From: Leptasterias polaris
Lineage: Eukaryota > Echinodermata > Asteroidea > Forcipulatida > Asteriidae
Length of the DNA: 64,000 bases
Reading direction: 5' to 3'
Assembly (NCBI GenBank): GCA_037783415.1
Contig: JAZGTN010000149.1
Location: 806,001 to 870,000, forward strand
Shown here: piece after piece, positions 1 through 12,169 of the stretch
How the letters are laid out: every line of letters starts with the position of its first letter
Numbering within the stretch: the first letter of the stretch is position 1
Notes under the pieces: model-generated
What the model was told of the DNA's origin: nothing
The model's database searches: none
Seen by the model: the letters and a program-made list of their open reading frames with translations, nothing else
Translations under genes and position numbers: made by a program

Positions 1-706
1 CGGCGAAAATATTAACTTCTGTATATCTGATCAACTTCAAATTTAAACCATGTAAGGACCTTGATAAAACCTCCATCAAGCAGTTGTGACGTCATGATGA
101 CGTCATCAGGTGTCAAATTACAGGTATTATAGGTCTTCATTTTTTATTGTGTGCGTGACATGACATGACCTCTACTTCCGGTCGAAACCGGAAGTGGCTT
201 GTAGTTTAAAAGGGTCTGGTTTACAAAAATCGAATCGGTGACGTCATAACATTTAAAAGCGCCCTCTAGCGGCAGGTTAAAACAGCTCAAAATACACTTT
301 TACTAGACGTCTGTGGCGAAGTTTATGACAATCGTTTCAAAATTGGTATACATAATGACCTTTTTGCAGACAACATATGTGTGGAGTTTCAGATTGATGA
401 CGTCATCATGTGTCACGTGGTATTGCCTTAAAGGTTTACTTTTTGAAGCTTTCCATCTCAAAAACCACAAGTTTGACTGAGTTGAAACTTGGCATATAGA
501 TAGACAACGATAATGACTACGTAAATCTTAAGTGACGACATGATGACGTCATCACAATAATTTCTACAAATTTTTGAAATGTTGACCATTTGTTACTTAC
601 ATTGAATACAAAGCAAGCTATAGTCCTATTGAAAAACGGCTCATCATTACCCCACCACAGAAACTGAACACCTTGAGTTTGTGGTAGTACAAACTCTGAA
701 TCTCTA
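1..706 (+). mobile_element. Helentron/HINE-like element, 3' part (element i)
   Basis: Non-coding repeat body with TGACGTCA palindromes near 88, 98 and 393, and the inverted pair ACTTCCGGT (174-182)/ACCGGAAGT (187-195). The right end has the subterminal motif gAACACC (667-672), a hairpin GAGTTTGT...ACAAACTC (675-696), and a terminus TCTCTAT, a decayed CTAG. The left end lies outside the window. The next element starts directly after it with a pyrimidine run (TTTTTTTCTTCTTC). Confidence 0.6.
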
Positions 707-2982
707 TTTTTTTTTCTTCTTCTTTGTTTTGCTTATTCTTCTCAGTGGGCAAACGCATACTTGCGAATCTTTGATCAACTTGAAACTTAATGCGAAGTTA
801 GACCATAACTAGGAAAAGCCGAGTAAGTTGTGACGTCACGATTACGTCATCAGGTGTCAAGTTACAAGACATTTTAGCTCAAAAAGTGCCCTCATGCCAA
901 TGCCTGTATGTCTCTGAATATTAACACTACAGTATTCATATTTGGACATATGATAGATCAAGATACGGGCAACATTTGAAAAGTTAACGCCAAAATCGTC
1001 CGACCTTAACTTCCGGGTCATTACCCTAGGTCGAAGTTCGTCTTCGTTTTTTTCCTTCAAAAAACCACTTTCGAGCATATCTACGGAATAACTCAAGATT
1101 GAGATTGAATTGAACAATGAAACTCAACAGATAGTTGAACCTCATTATCAAGACGACACAAACCTATTTACGTCATGATGACGTAATCGGGCATCGAATT
1201 ATAATAAATCAAAGTTTAATATTTGTAAAAAGCATAACTCATGAACCATTCGTTTGTTTTTTTATAATCTACACATCATCGGATAGCTCATTTAAAGTCC
1301 GACAAACGCTACACAGAACCCGTACAACATTTGAACTTACTTCCGGTTCAAATCGGACGTTGAACATTTCATAATATCTTATCTTATTCATATCTTTAAA
1401 ACTACTGATCATTTGAGCATAATTTTTGTATCAGGTTGTAGAAAGTTAATCCTGCTCAAACTTTTGCACAAACATGACAACATTTTGATCTTAACATCTG
1501 GTCAAAACCGGACAATGAAGCGCACTTACCCATTTCGTACCCCCCACTTTAATTGACAAATCATTGTGTACACATAATGTTGATGCAAGCTACAGTTCAC
1601 GCGCTGACTGTGTGCACTGTCGTCGTCGTTGTTTGCTTGATCTGGTGGCGGGAAACAACATTTGTCAACAGCGCCCTCTTTCGTTGGATATTTGTTAAAT
1701 AGCGCTGATAAATAAATCGTTTTTGGGGGGCTTATCTTCAGAATAACTCAAGATTGAAATTGAATTGAACATTGAAACTCATAAGATAGTTGAACCTCAG
1801 TATCAAGACGCCACAATTTTAGAGACGTCATGAGAGGTCATCGGGTATCGAATTTAGTTAAATCGAAATTTAATGTTTTGTAAAAGTCATTATTCATGAA
1901 CCATTTGTTTGATTTTTACAATGTCTGTGGTGAAGTTTATGACAATCGTTTCAAAAATGGTATACATAATGACCTTTATGCAGACAACATAATGTGTGAA
2001 GTTTCAGATTGATGACGTCATCGTGTGTCACGTGGTAATACATTTAAGTTTTACTTTTTGAAGCCTTGCATCTCAAAAACCAAAAGTTTGACTGAGTTGA
2101 AACTTGGCTGATAGATAGACAGTGATATTGACTACGTAAATCTAAAGAAATAACATGAAGACGTCAATCCTTTTTTTTTGTTACAAATACTTGAAATTTT
2201 GACCAATTATTACGGGTATTTATTGACCCGCTGTCAAACCACGGGATACACACACACTATGTGATCTAAACCAGTTAACGGTGAGCAAATCAACCGCAAG
2301 GTTCAAAAGTCAATCAAACATGCTTGTGGTCTAGTCTCTGTTTAAGGTTCGCGCAACCTACTTTTGACAATACGCTTTGTTAGTCTCTAAAACAGCCATC
2401 TATGCCAACCTCGTTAACAATCAAATGCTTGGCTTATGATCGTGTGTTTTTTTATAGACTTTTGCTAAAGTGTGTAGTTTGTTACGCACCTCAAAACAGT
2501 AATAGCACCAAAGTTCAACTTAATGAAATAGCCCACGCATTGACAGAGCACTGACCCCAGCGATACTAGCCTTTTGTCAAGGCCATCATGGCTTGGACAG
2601 CTTTGTAAACAGTGGAGCGACTGGAACGAGAGACCACGCGCGCGAGCCGAGTGGCGAAGCCACGAGGGCCTTTGCCAACTTGTTTGCGGTTTTTTTAATG
2701 AATTATTCATGAAGTATGAAACGTGCGTTATGCACTTCTGATTGGTTTGGACTTTTGCTACCGTTTCGGGTAGCAAAAGTCGAGATTATAAAGAAACACA
2801 TAAGAAACCGCAAACAAGTTGGAAAAGGCCCTCGTGGCTTCGCCACTCGCGTGCGTGGTCTCCCATTTCAGTCGCTTGGGATCGCGGCTCTACAAAGCTG
2901 TTCAAGCCACGACGGCCTTGACAAAAGGCTACAGCGATACCCGAACACCTAGTGTTTGTTGTCACAAACACGTTAAGCCTAG
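707..2982 (+). mobile_element. Helentron/HINE-like element ii with internal foldback
   Basis: Starts with the shared pyrimidine-rich head and the tract cttattcttctc...gcaaacgcatacttgcgaa. It carries the family body with TGACGTCA sites. It ends with CGAACACC (2942-2949), a hairpin GTGTTTGTTGTCACAAACAC (2952-2971) and CTAG (2979-2982) followed by T. Internal passengers are a block at 2220-2460 also found at 9665-9925, and the foldback at 2558-2940. No transposase or Rep/helicase coding is seen, so it would be non-autonomous. Confidence 0.65.
2558..2940. repeat. Long hairpin (foldback), arms about 135 bp
   Basis: The left arm (2558-2695) and right arm (2808-2938) are inverted copies sharing words such as cttttgtcaaggcc, gagtggcgaagccacgaggg and caacttgtttgcggttt. 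The loop of about 115 bases contains a second palindrome, GACTTTTGCTACC...GGTAGCAAAAGTC, near 2751-2783. It lies just inside the 3' end of HINE element ii and was probably captured or inserted there. It is GC-richer than the flanks. Confidence 0.75.
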
Positions 2983-3906
2983 TTTCTTTTTTCTTTTTTC
3001 TTTTTCTTCTCGATGGGCTTTGTCCGCAAGCAAACGCATAGTTAAAAAACTTTGATGAACTTGAAACTTTGCATGTAATTAGAGTATAACTAGGAGATGC
3101 TGAGTAAGTTGTGATGTCATGATGACGTCATCAGGTGTCAAATTACAAGGTTTTGAAACATTAACAATTTTAATATTTGAAAATCCATATCAAATCAAGA
3201 CGAAGAGACCGTCGGTTGCTTTTTGCGGGATTATATAGAGGTATTATAGGTCATCCTTTTTCTTTGTGTGCGTGACCTGACATGACCTCTACTTCCGGTC
3301 GAAACCGGAAGTGCCTTGTAATTTAAAAGTGGCAAATTTTTTCAAGTTGTTTTCAACGATGTTATAATCCAGCAAGGGTCTAGTTTACAAACATCGGACC
3401 GGTGACGTCATAACATCTAAAAGCGCCCTCAAGCGGCAGGTTAAAAACATACCAAAATACACTTTTGCTAGATGTCTGGGGCGAAGTTTATGACAATCAT
3501 TTCAAAATTAGTATACATAATGACCTTCATGCAGACAACATATGTGTGGAGTTTCAGATTGATGACGTCATCATGTGTCACGTAGTATAGACTTAAAGGT
3601 TCAATTTTTGAAGCCTTGAATCTCACAAACCACAAGTTTGACTGAGTTGAAACTTGGCATATAGATAGACAATGATGATGACTACGTAAATCTAAAATGA
3701 CAATATGATGACGTCATTTCAATAATTTTTACAAATATTTGAATTTTTGACCAATTATTACGTATCTTATGTACAAAGCAAGCTAAAGTCCAATTTTATT
3801 TTGAGAAAAATAATGACTAGTGATGTTTACAAACTTGTCAAATAATACTTTTCACACATCCGTTCCCGAACACCTAGAGTTTGTTTTACAAACTCTAAAT
3901 CTCTAG
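2983..3906 (+). mobile_element. Helentron/HINE-like element iii, 3' end precisely defined
   Basis: Element of about 924 bp starting TTTCTTTTTTCTTTTTCTTCTC directly behind the CTAG of element ii. It has the ETS-like inverted pair near 3292-3313 and TGACGTCA sites near 3122, 3402, 3562 and 3708. The 3' structure is complete: CGAACACC (3867-3874), hairpin AGAGTTTGT...ACAAACTCT (3876-3896), and CTAG (3903-3906). The flanking TTATGTTCAG matches gene 2 intron 3 at 38089-38098. The empty site there (gatttttatgttcag) shows an insertion between two Ts, as expected for Helentrons and HINEs. Confidence 0.75.
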
Positions 3907-4640
3907 TTATGTTCAGTCTTGGATGGGTCAAGGTAGGTAATCCTACCACCACCACGTCAAAATCAAGATCAATATCTTTACTATCGTTTTACATGCCCCA
4001 AAACGACAGTTTTTACAACCGCAGTGTACGCTGAAACTCCTTGTTGAGCTGTAGAGCAATCTTCGATGTGATGTCCTCTGTCTACAGGAGACGCAGAGAG
4101 GGTGCAACAACAATCATACCCGGTATGGTCTTGGCTACGGCTTGGGTTTTGTTTTGCTGATGGTTGCTATCGTCTTCGTTCATCACGTCACCATCAAGCT
4201 GAAGCCACAGTCGCTAATCAGACACAACCTAAGTCTTACCAGGATTATTCAGCCTAGCCTGAAAGGGCTGATACTTGGTTTCTTCTGTGTACACCGAGGA
4301 TGCTGTTATGCTCTCATTAGGAATAGCGCCACTCTCCATGCCCAAGGGTTCCTCGACGAGGCAAACGTCGACTTTTCCTGTGGAGAGTGAGTGTAGATGA
4401 ACATTATGAAACTTCACAGTTTAATGGCTGTCACGACACTTGAAATTAGTTTCGAAGTTTCTTCTAACCCTCTAATTAGTCGTTTGAGCTTCACTTTGGA
4501 GATGCATTGCCGGTGTCAAAGGGAAATCTGTCCCCCGGAGATTCTGCCCCCATCTGGAACACTAACATGTGCTGAACAAGGTTGATTCAAAAGAGGGCGC
4601 TATCGTATGGTGGGACAGAATCTCCGGGGTAGGGGGGGGG
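3907..4640. repeat. Paralogous gene block, copy 1
   Basis: Intron and exon sequence shared with gene 2. The stretch 3909-4140 matches 38091-38390 (shared words such as ggtaatcctaccaccaccac and gatgtcctctgtctacagga). The stretch 4140-4640 matches 43225-43745. Both copies include a small hairpin-forming piece around 4530-4630 and 43647-43740, with CCCCGGAGATTCTG inverted as CAGAATCTCCGGGG. It may be an old MITE that predates the gene duplication. Homology ends at the poly-G tract near 4628. Confidence 0.8.
4240..4377 (-). CDS. Gene 1, exon 3: N-terminal third of F5/8-type C domain
   Basis: This exon is 138 bases with the same phases and splice sites as gene 2 exon 3 (acceptor ctctccacag|GA, donor CCTG|gtaaga). 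It encodes KVDVCLVEEPLGMESGAIP, NESITASSVYTEET and ends ARLNNP, i.e. the start of a discoidin domain including its first conserved cysteine. No frame damage is visible. Exons 4 and 5 are not in the window. Intron sequence immediately to the left (3909-4140) matches gene 2 intron 3 at 38091-38390, but is then cut by three HINE-like elements filling 1-3906. Exon 4 is therefore expected left of the window edge. Whether gene 1 is still functional cannot be judged here. Confidence 0.85.
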
Positions 4641-5819
4641 GGTAAAATCTCATGCCACAACGGTGTTTGGATGAGAGGGTCTAACAACTAATTTTCATAA
4701 GCGAACGAACAAAGAAAGTATCATGACATTGTAACGAGAAATACAAATTAGGACAGATTTCAAACGTAGGGAACTGTAGACACAAGTTTTTGTTTTAAAC
4801 GGGGTTCATTCCTGGCAGCAAATCAAGAACAAGCAAGTTAATGAATAGTCATGACTCTTGCGACCTCTTTGAACGTGAACAGGGCACGAGTGCACAAAGA
4901 GCTAAGCTTGTTTGTTTAAATGCGAATCAAGCAAAATGTGATGTCACAATACACATCACAATGGAAACACTCAAAAAGCATCATAAAGGGAGTCGTTGTC
5001 TTCGAATTGGGCGTTTGGACTACTACAAGCGTTTGCTATTGCATCAATATGGTTGGAAAGATGCTTTAAAAGTAGAATGTTGTGATTCACATGTGGTTAT
5101 GTGTTTTTCTTTTACTTCGTGAGCTAACACGGTCTGCAATTTTGTGGGCTCAAAATTTTTTAAGTCCTCAAATCTCCATGGAATTGATGGGAGATCCCTT
5201 GGCTTTATTAAGAAATCAATTTGCATTACGTTCCCCCAATTTTTTTTAAAAATAAAATAAAATAAAATACAAAAAAAAAGAAATACAAAAGGTTATTAAT
5301 GAAATTCCAAGCTTGACAAATTTTCATGAATTGTACTTTAAAGCCAGCCGGACGGAGTGACTCCACGGGGGTCAGAGTTTGCTGAATGACAGCGCTATAG
5401 CAAAATAAATACAACGTTTGATTTAAAACTGTAGGCGCATGCATTTTTCTTGATTTGGTTCTGTGTTATAACTATGTGGGCTGCTTTCAGAAAATTCTGT
5501 TGTGTACATTTTGACTCCCAAAATGGCGGACAGGACAGGCGCGTGTATGTGGTGCGTTGTGCAATGGGTCAGTAGGGAAAACTCAAAATAAAAAAACTTC
5601 ACAGTTTGTTCACTATGAGTAATTTCTGTGATTTGGTTCTTTCACACTAGTCTTACTTTGCGTGGTGTTATACAAGAACATCTCACCAAGCATCACTTTG
5701 ATTTTGATTGTTATTATTTTTATAAGTTGCATGTCATCTTAAATGCTCTGCTGACCACATTTTGGCGAGAAAACAAAAATAACGACATCACAAATATTTA
5801 TTTGCACAAGTAGGCCTTT
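4640..5819. other. Gene 1 intron 2, leftmost part, nothing recognised
   Basis: Short open frames only (for example 4841-5122), none with domain or splice support. A poly-A/T run lies near 5240-5290. Confidence 0.45.
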
Positions 5820-6190
5820 TTGTACGGAGCCCCTAAAGGGACAGGTAAAAAAAAAATCAGAAAAGGTAAAAAAAATATCAAAATTATTTCGTTCCCTCGA
5901 AAGAATACTAGTTCGTTACCACGAAATATTATTTCGTTCCCTCGAAATGTTATTTCGTTACCTCGAAATCATTTCGTTCCCTCGAAATATTATTTCGTTC
6001 CCTCGAAATGTTCGGGGGAACGAAATAACATTTCGAGGGAACGAAATAAGTTATTTCGTGGGAACGAAAAATTAATTTGAGGTAACGAAATAACATTTCG
6101 AGGTAACGAAATAATATGTTATTTCGTGGGAACGAAATATTTCTTCGTTCCTTGGTTTATTTTTGTGTGTCTTGGTTTATTTTTTTGGTT

Positions 6191-6222
<32 letters not shown>

Positions 6223-6315
6223 ACTGCTGCTGCTGCCTTTGTTTCTTTGGTGTTTTTCGGGAGGGTTAATAATTAAATTCAAGATGCAATTAAAGTCCCT
6301 AGTAGAGTGAGAAGA
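5820..6315. repeat. Array of ATTTCGTTCCCTCGAAAT units with a TACGGAGCCCC end
   Basis: It opens TACGGAGCCCCTAAAGGGACAGGT and poly-A, then about 12 units of a near-palindromic 18-22-mer. The first half reads tttcgttccctcgaaat and the second half its inverse, so it folds back on itself. A (TTG)n microsatellite follows at 6183-6235. The reading frames through it are repeat translations, not genes. Confidence 0.8.
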
Positions 6316-7985
6316 TACGGAGCCCCTAAAGGGACAGGTAAAAAAAAAAGTTGAAAAGGGGGGAAAAAATATATACATATTTCGTTCCCTCGAAATATTA
6401 TTTCGTTCCCTCGAAATATTATTTCGTTACCTCGAAATACTAATTCGTTCCCTCGAAATATTATTTCGTTCCCTCGAAATCATTTCGTTACCTCGAAATC
6501 ATTTCGTTCCCTCGAAATATTATTTCGTCCCCTCGAAATATTATTTCGTTCCCTCGAAATATTATTTCGAAGGAACGAAATAGATTATTTCGATCGAACG
6601 AATTAATTTATTTCGTTCCCTCGAAATCATTTCGTTCCCACGAAATCATTTCGTTACCTCGAAATCATTTCGTTCCCTCGAAATCATTTCGTTCCCTCGA
6701 ATTATTATTTCGTTACCTCAAAATCCTTTAACTGCTACGGAGTCCATGAAATGCCGTTTCATTTATTTCAGTATGCAAATAATATTGCGTTCCCTCGAAA
6801 TATTATTTCGTTACCTCGAAATACTAATTCGTTCCCTCGAAATATTATTTCGTTCCCTCGAAATCATTTCGTTACCTCGAAATCATTTCGTTCCCTCGAA
6901 ATATTATTTCGTCCCCTCGAAATATTATTTCGTCCCCTCGAAATATTATTTCGTTCCCTCGAAATATTATTTCGTTCCCTCGAAATATTATTTCGTTCCC
7001 TCGAAATATTATTTCGAAGGAACGAAATAGATTATTTCGATCGAACGAATTAATTTATTTCGTTCCCTCGAAATCATTTCGTTCCCACGAAATCATTTCG
7101 TTACCTCGAAATCATTTCGTTCCCTCGAAATCATTTCGTTCCCTCGAAATCATTTCGTTCCCTCGAATTATTATTTCGTTACCTCGAAATCCTTTAACTG
7201 CTACGGAGTCCATGAAATGCCGTTTCATTTATTTCAGTATGCAAATAATATTGCGTTCCCTCGAAATAGCATTCCTAGTTGAAAACAAAAAAAACCAACT
7301 GTTGCATGCTGCACGTGTTTCTCCATGCAAGATCGGGGTACGATTCGGGCACGGTGTTCAAGGTGTTCGAGGGAACGAAATGTCATTTCGAGGGAACGAA
7401 ATACATTTCAATATTGTTTCTCTTACCTGTCTCCTCAATGGCTCATTATTATGGCCTAATCTGAATATTATTTGCATACTGAAATAAATGAAACGGCATT
7501 TCATGGTCTCCGTAGCAGTTAAAGGATTTCGAGGTAACGAAATAATAATTCGAGGGAACGAAATGATTTCGAGGGAACGAAATGATTTCGAGGTAACGAA
7601 ATGATTTCGTGGGAACGAAATGATTTCGAGGGAACGAAATAAATTAATTCGTTCGATCGAAATAATCTATTTCGTTCCTTCGAAATAATAATTCTAGGGA
7701 ACGAAATAACATTTCGAGGGAACGAAATAATATTTCGAGGGGACGAAATAATATTTCGAGGGAACGAAATGATTTCGAGGTAACGAAATGATTTCGAGGT
7801 AACGAAATAATATTTCGAGGGAACGAATTAGTATTTCGAGGGAACGAAATAATATTTCGAGGGAACGAAATAATATTTCGAGGGAACGAAATAATATTTC
7901 GAGGGAACGAAATATGTATATATTTTTTCCCCCCTTTTCAACTTTTTTTTTTACCTGTCCCTTTAGGGGCTCCGTACTTTAGGGG
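6314..7985. mobile_element. Foldback element built from ATTTCGTTCCCTCGAAAT repeats
   Basis: The left end TACGGAGCCCCTAAAGGGACAGGTAAAA (6315) is mirrored at the right end (…ACCTGTCCCTTTAGGGGCTCCGTA, to about 7973, with the last 17 bases repeated again to about 7991). The arms are long runs of the 18-mer in opposite orientation, meeting near 7358. The left arm contains a direct duplication of about 466 bp (the block starting ctgctacggagtccatgaaatgcc at 6731 recurs at 7199), and the inverse appears at 7465-7518. The ends carry TA, so a TA-target DNA transposon is possible. No transposase is present. Confidence 0.75.
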
Positions 7986-8004
7986 CTCCGTATCTTGGCA
8001 TATC

Positions 8005-8252
8005 GAGGACTCCATACGAGCTGAAATATTTCGTTACCTCGAAATATTATTTTGTTCGAACGAAATAATTATATTTCGTTCCCTCGCAATAGTATTTCAT
8101 TCCCACGAATTAACTTATTTCGTTCCCTCAAATTAATATTAAGAGGGAACGAAATATTATTTCGAGGGAACGAAATAATATTTCGAGGGAACGAAATAGT
8201 TTCGATATTTTTTTTACCTTTTCACATTTTTGTTTACCTGTCCCTTTGAGGG
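8005..8252. repeat. Smaller copy of the TTCGTTCCCTCGAA array
   Basis: Same unit in opposite-facing halves, ending in ttttacctgtccctttgagggctccgta. It begins cttggcatatcgaggactcc, which resembles cttggcatatcaaggacaac at 30694-30713, so both come from one element family. Confidence 0.7.
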
Positions 8253-8740
8253 CTCCGTAGCCATGCACCCTACAGTATGAATTTATGGTAGCTGGTACGC
8301 GCATGAAACAAACATTAATAATGCAAAGTATAAATCCAAACACCAACCAAAGTAGGCCCCTATTTCTATTATAGTGCTGTTAATTTTCGAAGGTCATAGT
8401 CTGGTTCTAAAAGTATGCTTAGTAACTATGTGTAAAAAATTATGTCCATTGCAAAAAAGGTGGACAGCCTAAAGAAAGGGTTTTGCACATGAATAGACTA
8501 ATTTTGAAAGTGTCGGCGATTTTTTTCCCCTTCAAATTCTGAAGCTTTTCACCGTTTTCTCGTGAACTTTGGCTTGTGTCCCCAAAATTGATGTCCGTAC
8601 TTTCTGGGGTCGGTAACCAGACACAGTTATTGAAAACAAATAAAATTCAATAAAAATACTGCAATCATTCTACTTTCAAGTATTGGATGGTAGTCTGTAT
8701 GATTTTAGTAATATTATTGAAATGAAGTGCCTCATTTTTA

Positions 8741-11395
8741 GGTGTTCGCGACCGGTCTTATAAGACCGAACAACTCTTTGTTATTGTTCGTTTTTTAGGT
8801 GTTCGGGCCTTACGCCCGAACAACTCTTTGTTTTTGTTCGTTTTTTTCTTCTTCTTCTTCTTTGTTTTGCTTATTCTTCTCCCCGAGCTTTGTCCGCAAG
8901 CAAACGCATACTTGCGAACCTTTGATCAACTTGAAACTTCATGTGAAGTTAGAACATAACGAGCAGAAGCTGAGTAAGTTGTGACGTCACGATTACGTCA
9001 TCGGGTGTCAAGTTACAAGCCATTTAAGTTCGAAAGGTGCCCTCTTGCCAACGCCTGTATGTCTCTGAATATTAAAGCTACAGTATTCATATTTAGGCAT
9101 ATGATAGATCAAGACACGGGCAACATTTGAAAAGTTAACGCCAAATTTACATGACCTTTACTTCCGGTCGTACCGGAAGGTCAAAGTTTGCCTTTGTGAT
9201 TTTCTTTAAAACAACATTTCCCGGCAACAAAATAAACTTCTGAATATCAGATCAACTTCAAATTTTCACCATGTTAGGACCTTGATAAAACCTCCATTAT
9301 GTAGTTGTGACGTCATGATGACGCCATCAGGTGTTGAAATACAGTAAATCAAAGTTTAATACTTCAACAATTCATAACTCAAGAAGTACATAAGATATAA
9401 CAATCTATACATCATCGGAGAGGTTTTGAAAAATGTAGCAAATACTACACAGAGTCTTATGCTGATTGTCCTCGACTTCATGTTCAAACTGGAAGTAGAA
9501 CATTTCAAAATACATACTTTAAGAAATATTCATAGGGGGGCCTACTTTTTACACACACACTGCGGACAATTTTTATATCAGATTGTAGGTCCTTAAGCCT
9601 TCTCAAACTTTTCCACAGAGATGTTACCTTTTTGAAATTCACTTATGGTTGAAATCGGGTATACATTGACCCGCTGTCAAACCGCGGGAAAATAAACTGC
9701 ACTGAGAAAACACACAATACGCGATCTAAATGGTGACCGCGGCTGCTGCATTGAATCAACCACAAGGTTCAAAGTACATCAAACACGCCATCAGTAGTCT
9801 AGTCTCCGTTCAAGGTTCGCGCAACCTGATTTTGGCGTTATGCTTTGTTAGTCTCTAAAACAGTCGTCCATGCAAACCTCGTTAACAATCAATGTTAGGA
9901 TCTTGATAGTGTCTGCTTTCTTAGGCCATACTAGGACCTTGATCAAACCTCCATTAAGTAGTTATGACGTCATGATGACGTCATCATTTGTCAAAAAACA
10001 AGCTTTTTAAACATTAACAATTTTAATCTTTGAAAATCTATATCAAATCAAGACGAAGAGACCGTCGGTTGCTTTTTGCGGGATTATATAGAGGTATTAT
10101 AGGTCTTCATTTTTCAAAGTGTGCGTGACATGACATGAACTCTACTTCCGGTCGAAACCGGAAGTGCCTTGTAGTTTAAAAGTGGCAAATTTTTTCAAGT
10201 TGTTTTCAACGATGTTATAATCCAGCAAGGGTCTGGTTTACAAAAAATTGACCGGTGACGTCATAACATCTCAAAGCGCCCTCTAGCGGCAGGTTATAAA
10301 CATACCAAAATACACTTTTACTAGATGTCTGCGGTGAAGTTTTTGACAATCGTTTCAAAATTGGTATACGTAATGAACTTTATGCAGACAACATATGTGT
10401 GGAGTTTCAGATTGATGGCGTCATCGTGTGTCACGTGGTAATGCCTTTAAGTTTTACTTTTTGAAACCTTGCATCTCGGAAACCAAAAATTCTACTGAGT
10501 TGAAACTTGGCATATAGATAGACAATGATAATGACTACGTAAATCTAAAGTTACAACAAGATGACGTCATTACATTTATTTTTATAAATATTTGAAATTT
10601 TGACCATGTGCATGCACATGAAGCGTACAGTAAAGTTGATGCGTTATCCATGGTGGCGCTATACCAAGGTAATGGTCCTTTGTTACTGCACTCGTCGATA
10701 AATGCAACCATCCTTCGGAAATCTACGTTGTTCGACGGTGGTCCAATGAATAGCTCATTGCATAACCTTCGTGTTAGCCTTTTGTTGTCTTGGTGGTAAA
10801 TATCAACTGAACGAGTGTATTTTGCTGACCTGTTTTGGTGATTTGAATAACTTTTGATAGCGGAGAAAATGCAATCGGAAAAAGGTCAACATAACTTTGA
10901 CTCCATGATCAACACCGGTTTTTACGAGAATCTAATTTTTAGATCCTGTTGAATACTTCAAAGAAATACAATGTGAACAGCAAAATAAATTCAACATAAA
11001 TTGCATATCGTGTAAACAGTAGGTTCTTATGCCCTTTTCATAATCATGACAAATTATGTTGCTTCAGTAATCGGCACCACACATAAGGTAGCAAGCAGGC
11101 GTAGTTCGATAACATTTATTTTTGAATTGTTAGTGATAGTCTTTTAAACTATCAGTTCAGTTTGTGACTATTTACATAAAAATTGTTATACATGTGTATA
11201 TAACACTTTTTGGCGACTCGTACAGCAACGATATCATTTTTCCCCGTGTACACTAAAAATAAAAAATAATGTAATAGGTTTGCAAACGACTTTTTTGAAA
11301 ATTAAAAAACTATCAATAATCTGCTAGCGCATTTTATTAACACAATCGATACACGAACACCTCGAATTTGTTATCAAACAAATTCTTATGTCTAG
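8741..11395 (+). mobile_element. Helentron/HINE-like element iv, both ends visible
   Basis: The 5' end has the motif GGTGTTCG (8741-8748) in a hairpin unit of about 55 bases, repeated once (GGTGTTCG at 8798-8805), then the pyrimidine head. The 3' end has CGAACACC (11354-11361), hairpin GAATTTGTT...AACAAATTC (11364-11385) and CTAG (11392-11395) followed by T. The GGTGTTCG/CGAACACC pair with the right-hand copy placed inside the terminal hairpin is the asymmetric inverted-repeat layout known for Helentrons. The body has TGACGTCA sites and the ETS-like pair near 10143. Parts of 9660-9925 and 10600-11340 look like passenger DNA. No coding sequence is recognised. Confidence 0.7.
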
Positions 11396-12169
11396 TTAAA
11401 TTTATTTGTTAATGAATTCCTTTTAAATTTTTGATTAATTTGTGGAATCCGACATCTTGACACCAAGCCTAGCTGCGCCAACAACTCGATTGTGTTTTGT
11501 TCGCAACAACTGCGTCATCGCGCGCGGTTCAACCGAACATGCAAAAACGCTAAAAGGTACGATCATAGTTTGATTTTTGTCAATGTAACACTGATTTGTG
11601 AGCAAAATTATCAAAAAAGATACTATAAATATCACTTGTAAAAGTTTCAGTTGAATCCATTTGAGTCAAATCCATCCACGTTTTAGCGAGGTTACAGCGG
11701 ATACCAACCGCTTCTCTGGCCGCAGTTTTCGCGGCCCTTAATGGCACTTAATTATGATGATGAGCCAACTTGACAGCGGGTTATTGTATATAGATTTGCA
11801 ATGATAATACACAGCCTTAAACAATTCAAATGTTGAGATGAAATCGATCGTTCACAGGATCAAACAGGCGTACTTAATGAAAATGAAAGCCCCCATGACT
11901 CCCACCAGGGATATAACAACACAATTAAGTTTTTTTTTTTTTAAGGAGTGTTCACAAAGCTAATGATAAATTGTCTGAAACAATTCTTTGATAAAATTAT
12001 CAGGCTAACTATCTAAAAATATTTAATTACTCTGAGTTGTTGCATACAACATATCACAGTTCTACTCAATTTCTGTTTTCGTTCTTATGTCGTGACGACA
12101 ACCACACGGTTACTCCAAGTTCTGTTATGGACGTGTTAGTTAATCTTTCTATTGTTGTTATTCTCAGGA
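11396..12169. other. Gene 1 intron 2, no feature seen
   Basis: Unassigned sequence after HINE iv. The piece ttgacagcgggtt (11770) is the inverse of tgacccgctgtcaa at 2225 and 9667, suggesting scattered ends of one small repeat. Confidence 0.4.

Noticed and set aside
4142..4390. Plus-strand open frame over gene 1 exon 3 (and 43253-43492 over gene 2 exon 3)
   Set aside because: Antisense shadow of the discoidin exon; the minus strand has the domain motifs and splice sites.
6746..7053. Open frames of repeated FRSLEIL and YYFVPSK type
   Set aside because: Translations of the ATTTCGTTCCCTCGAAAT array, open in several frames because the unit lacks stops.
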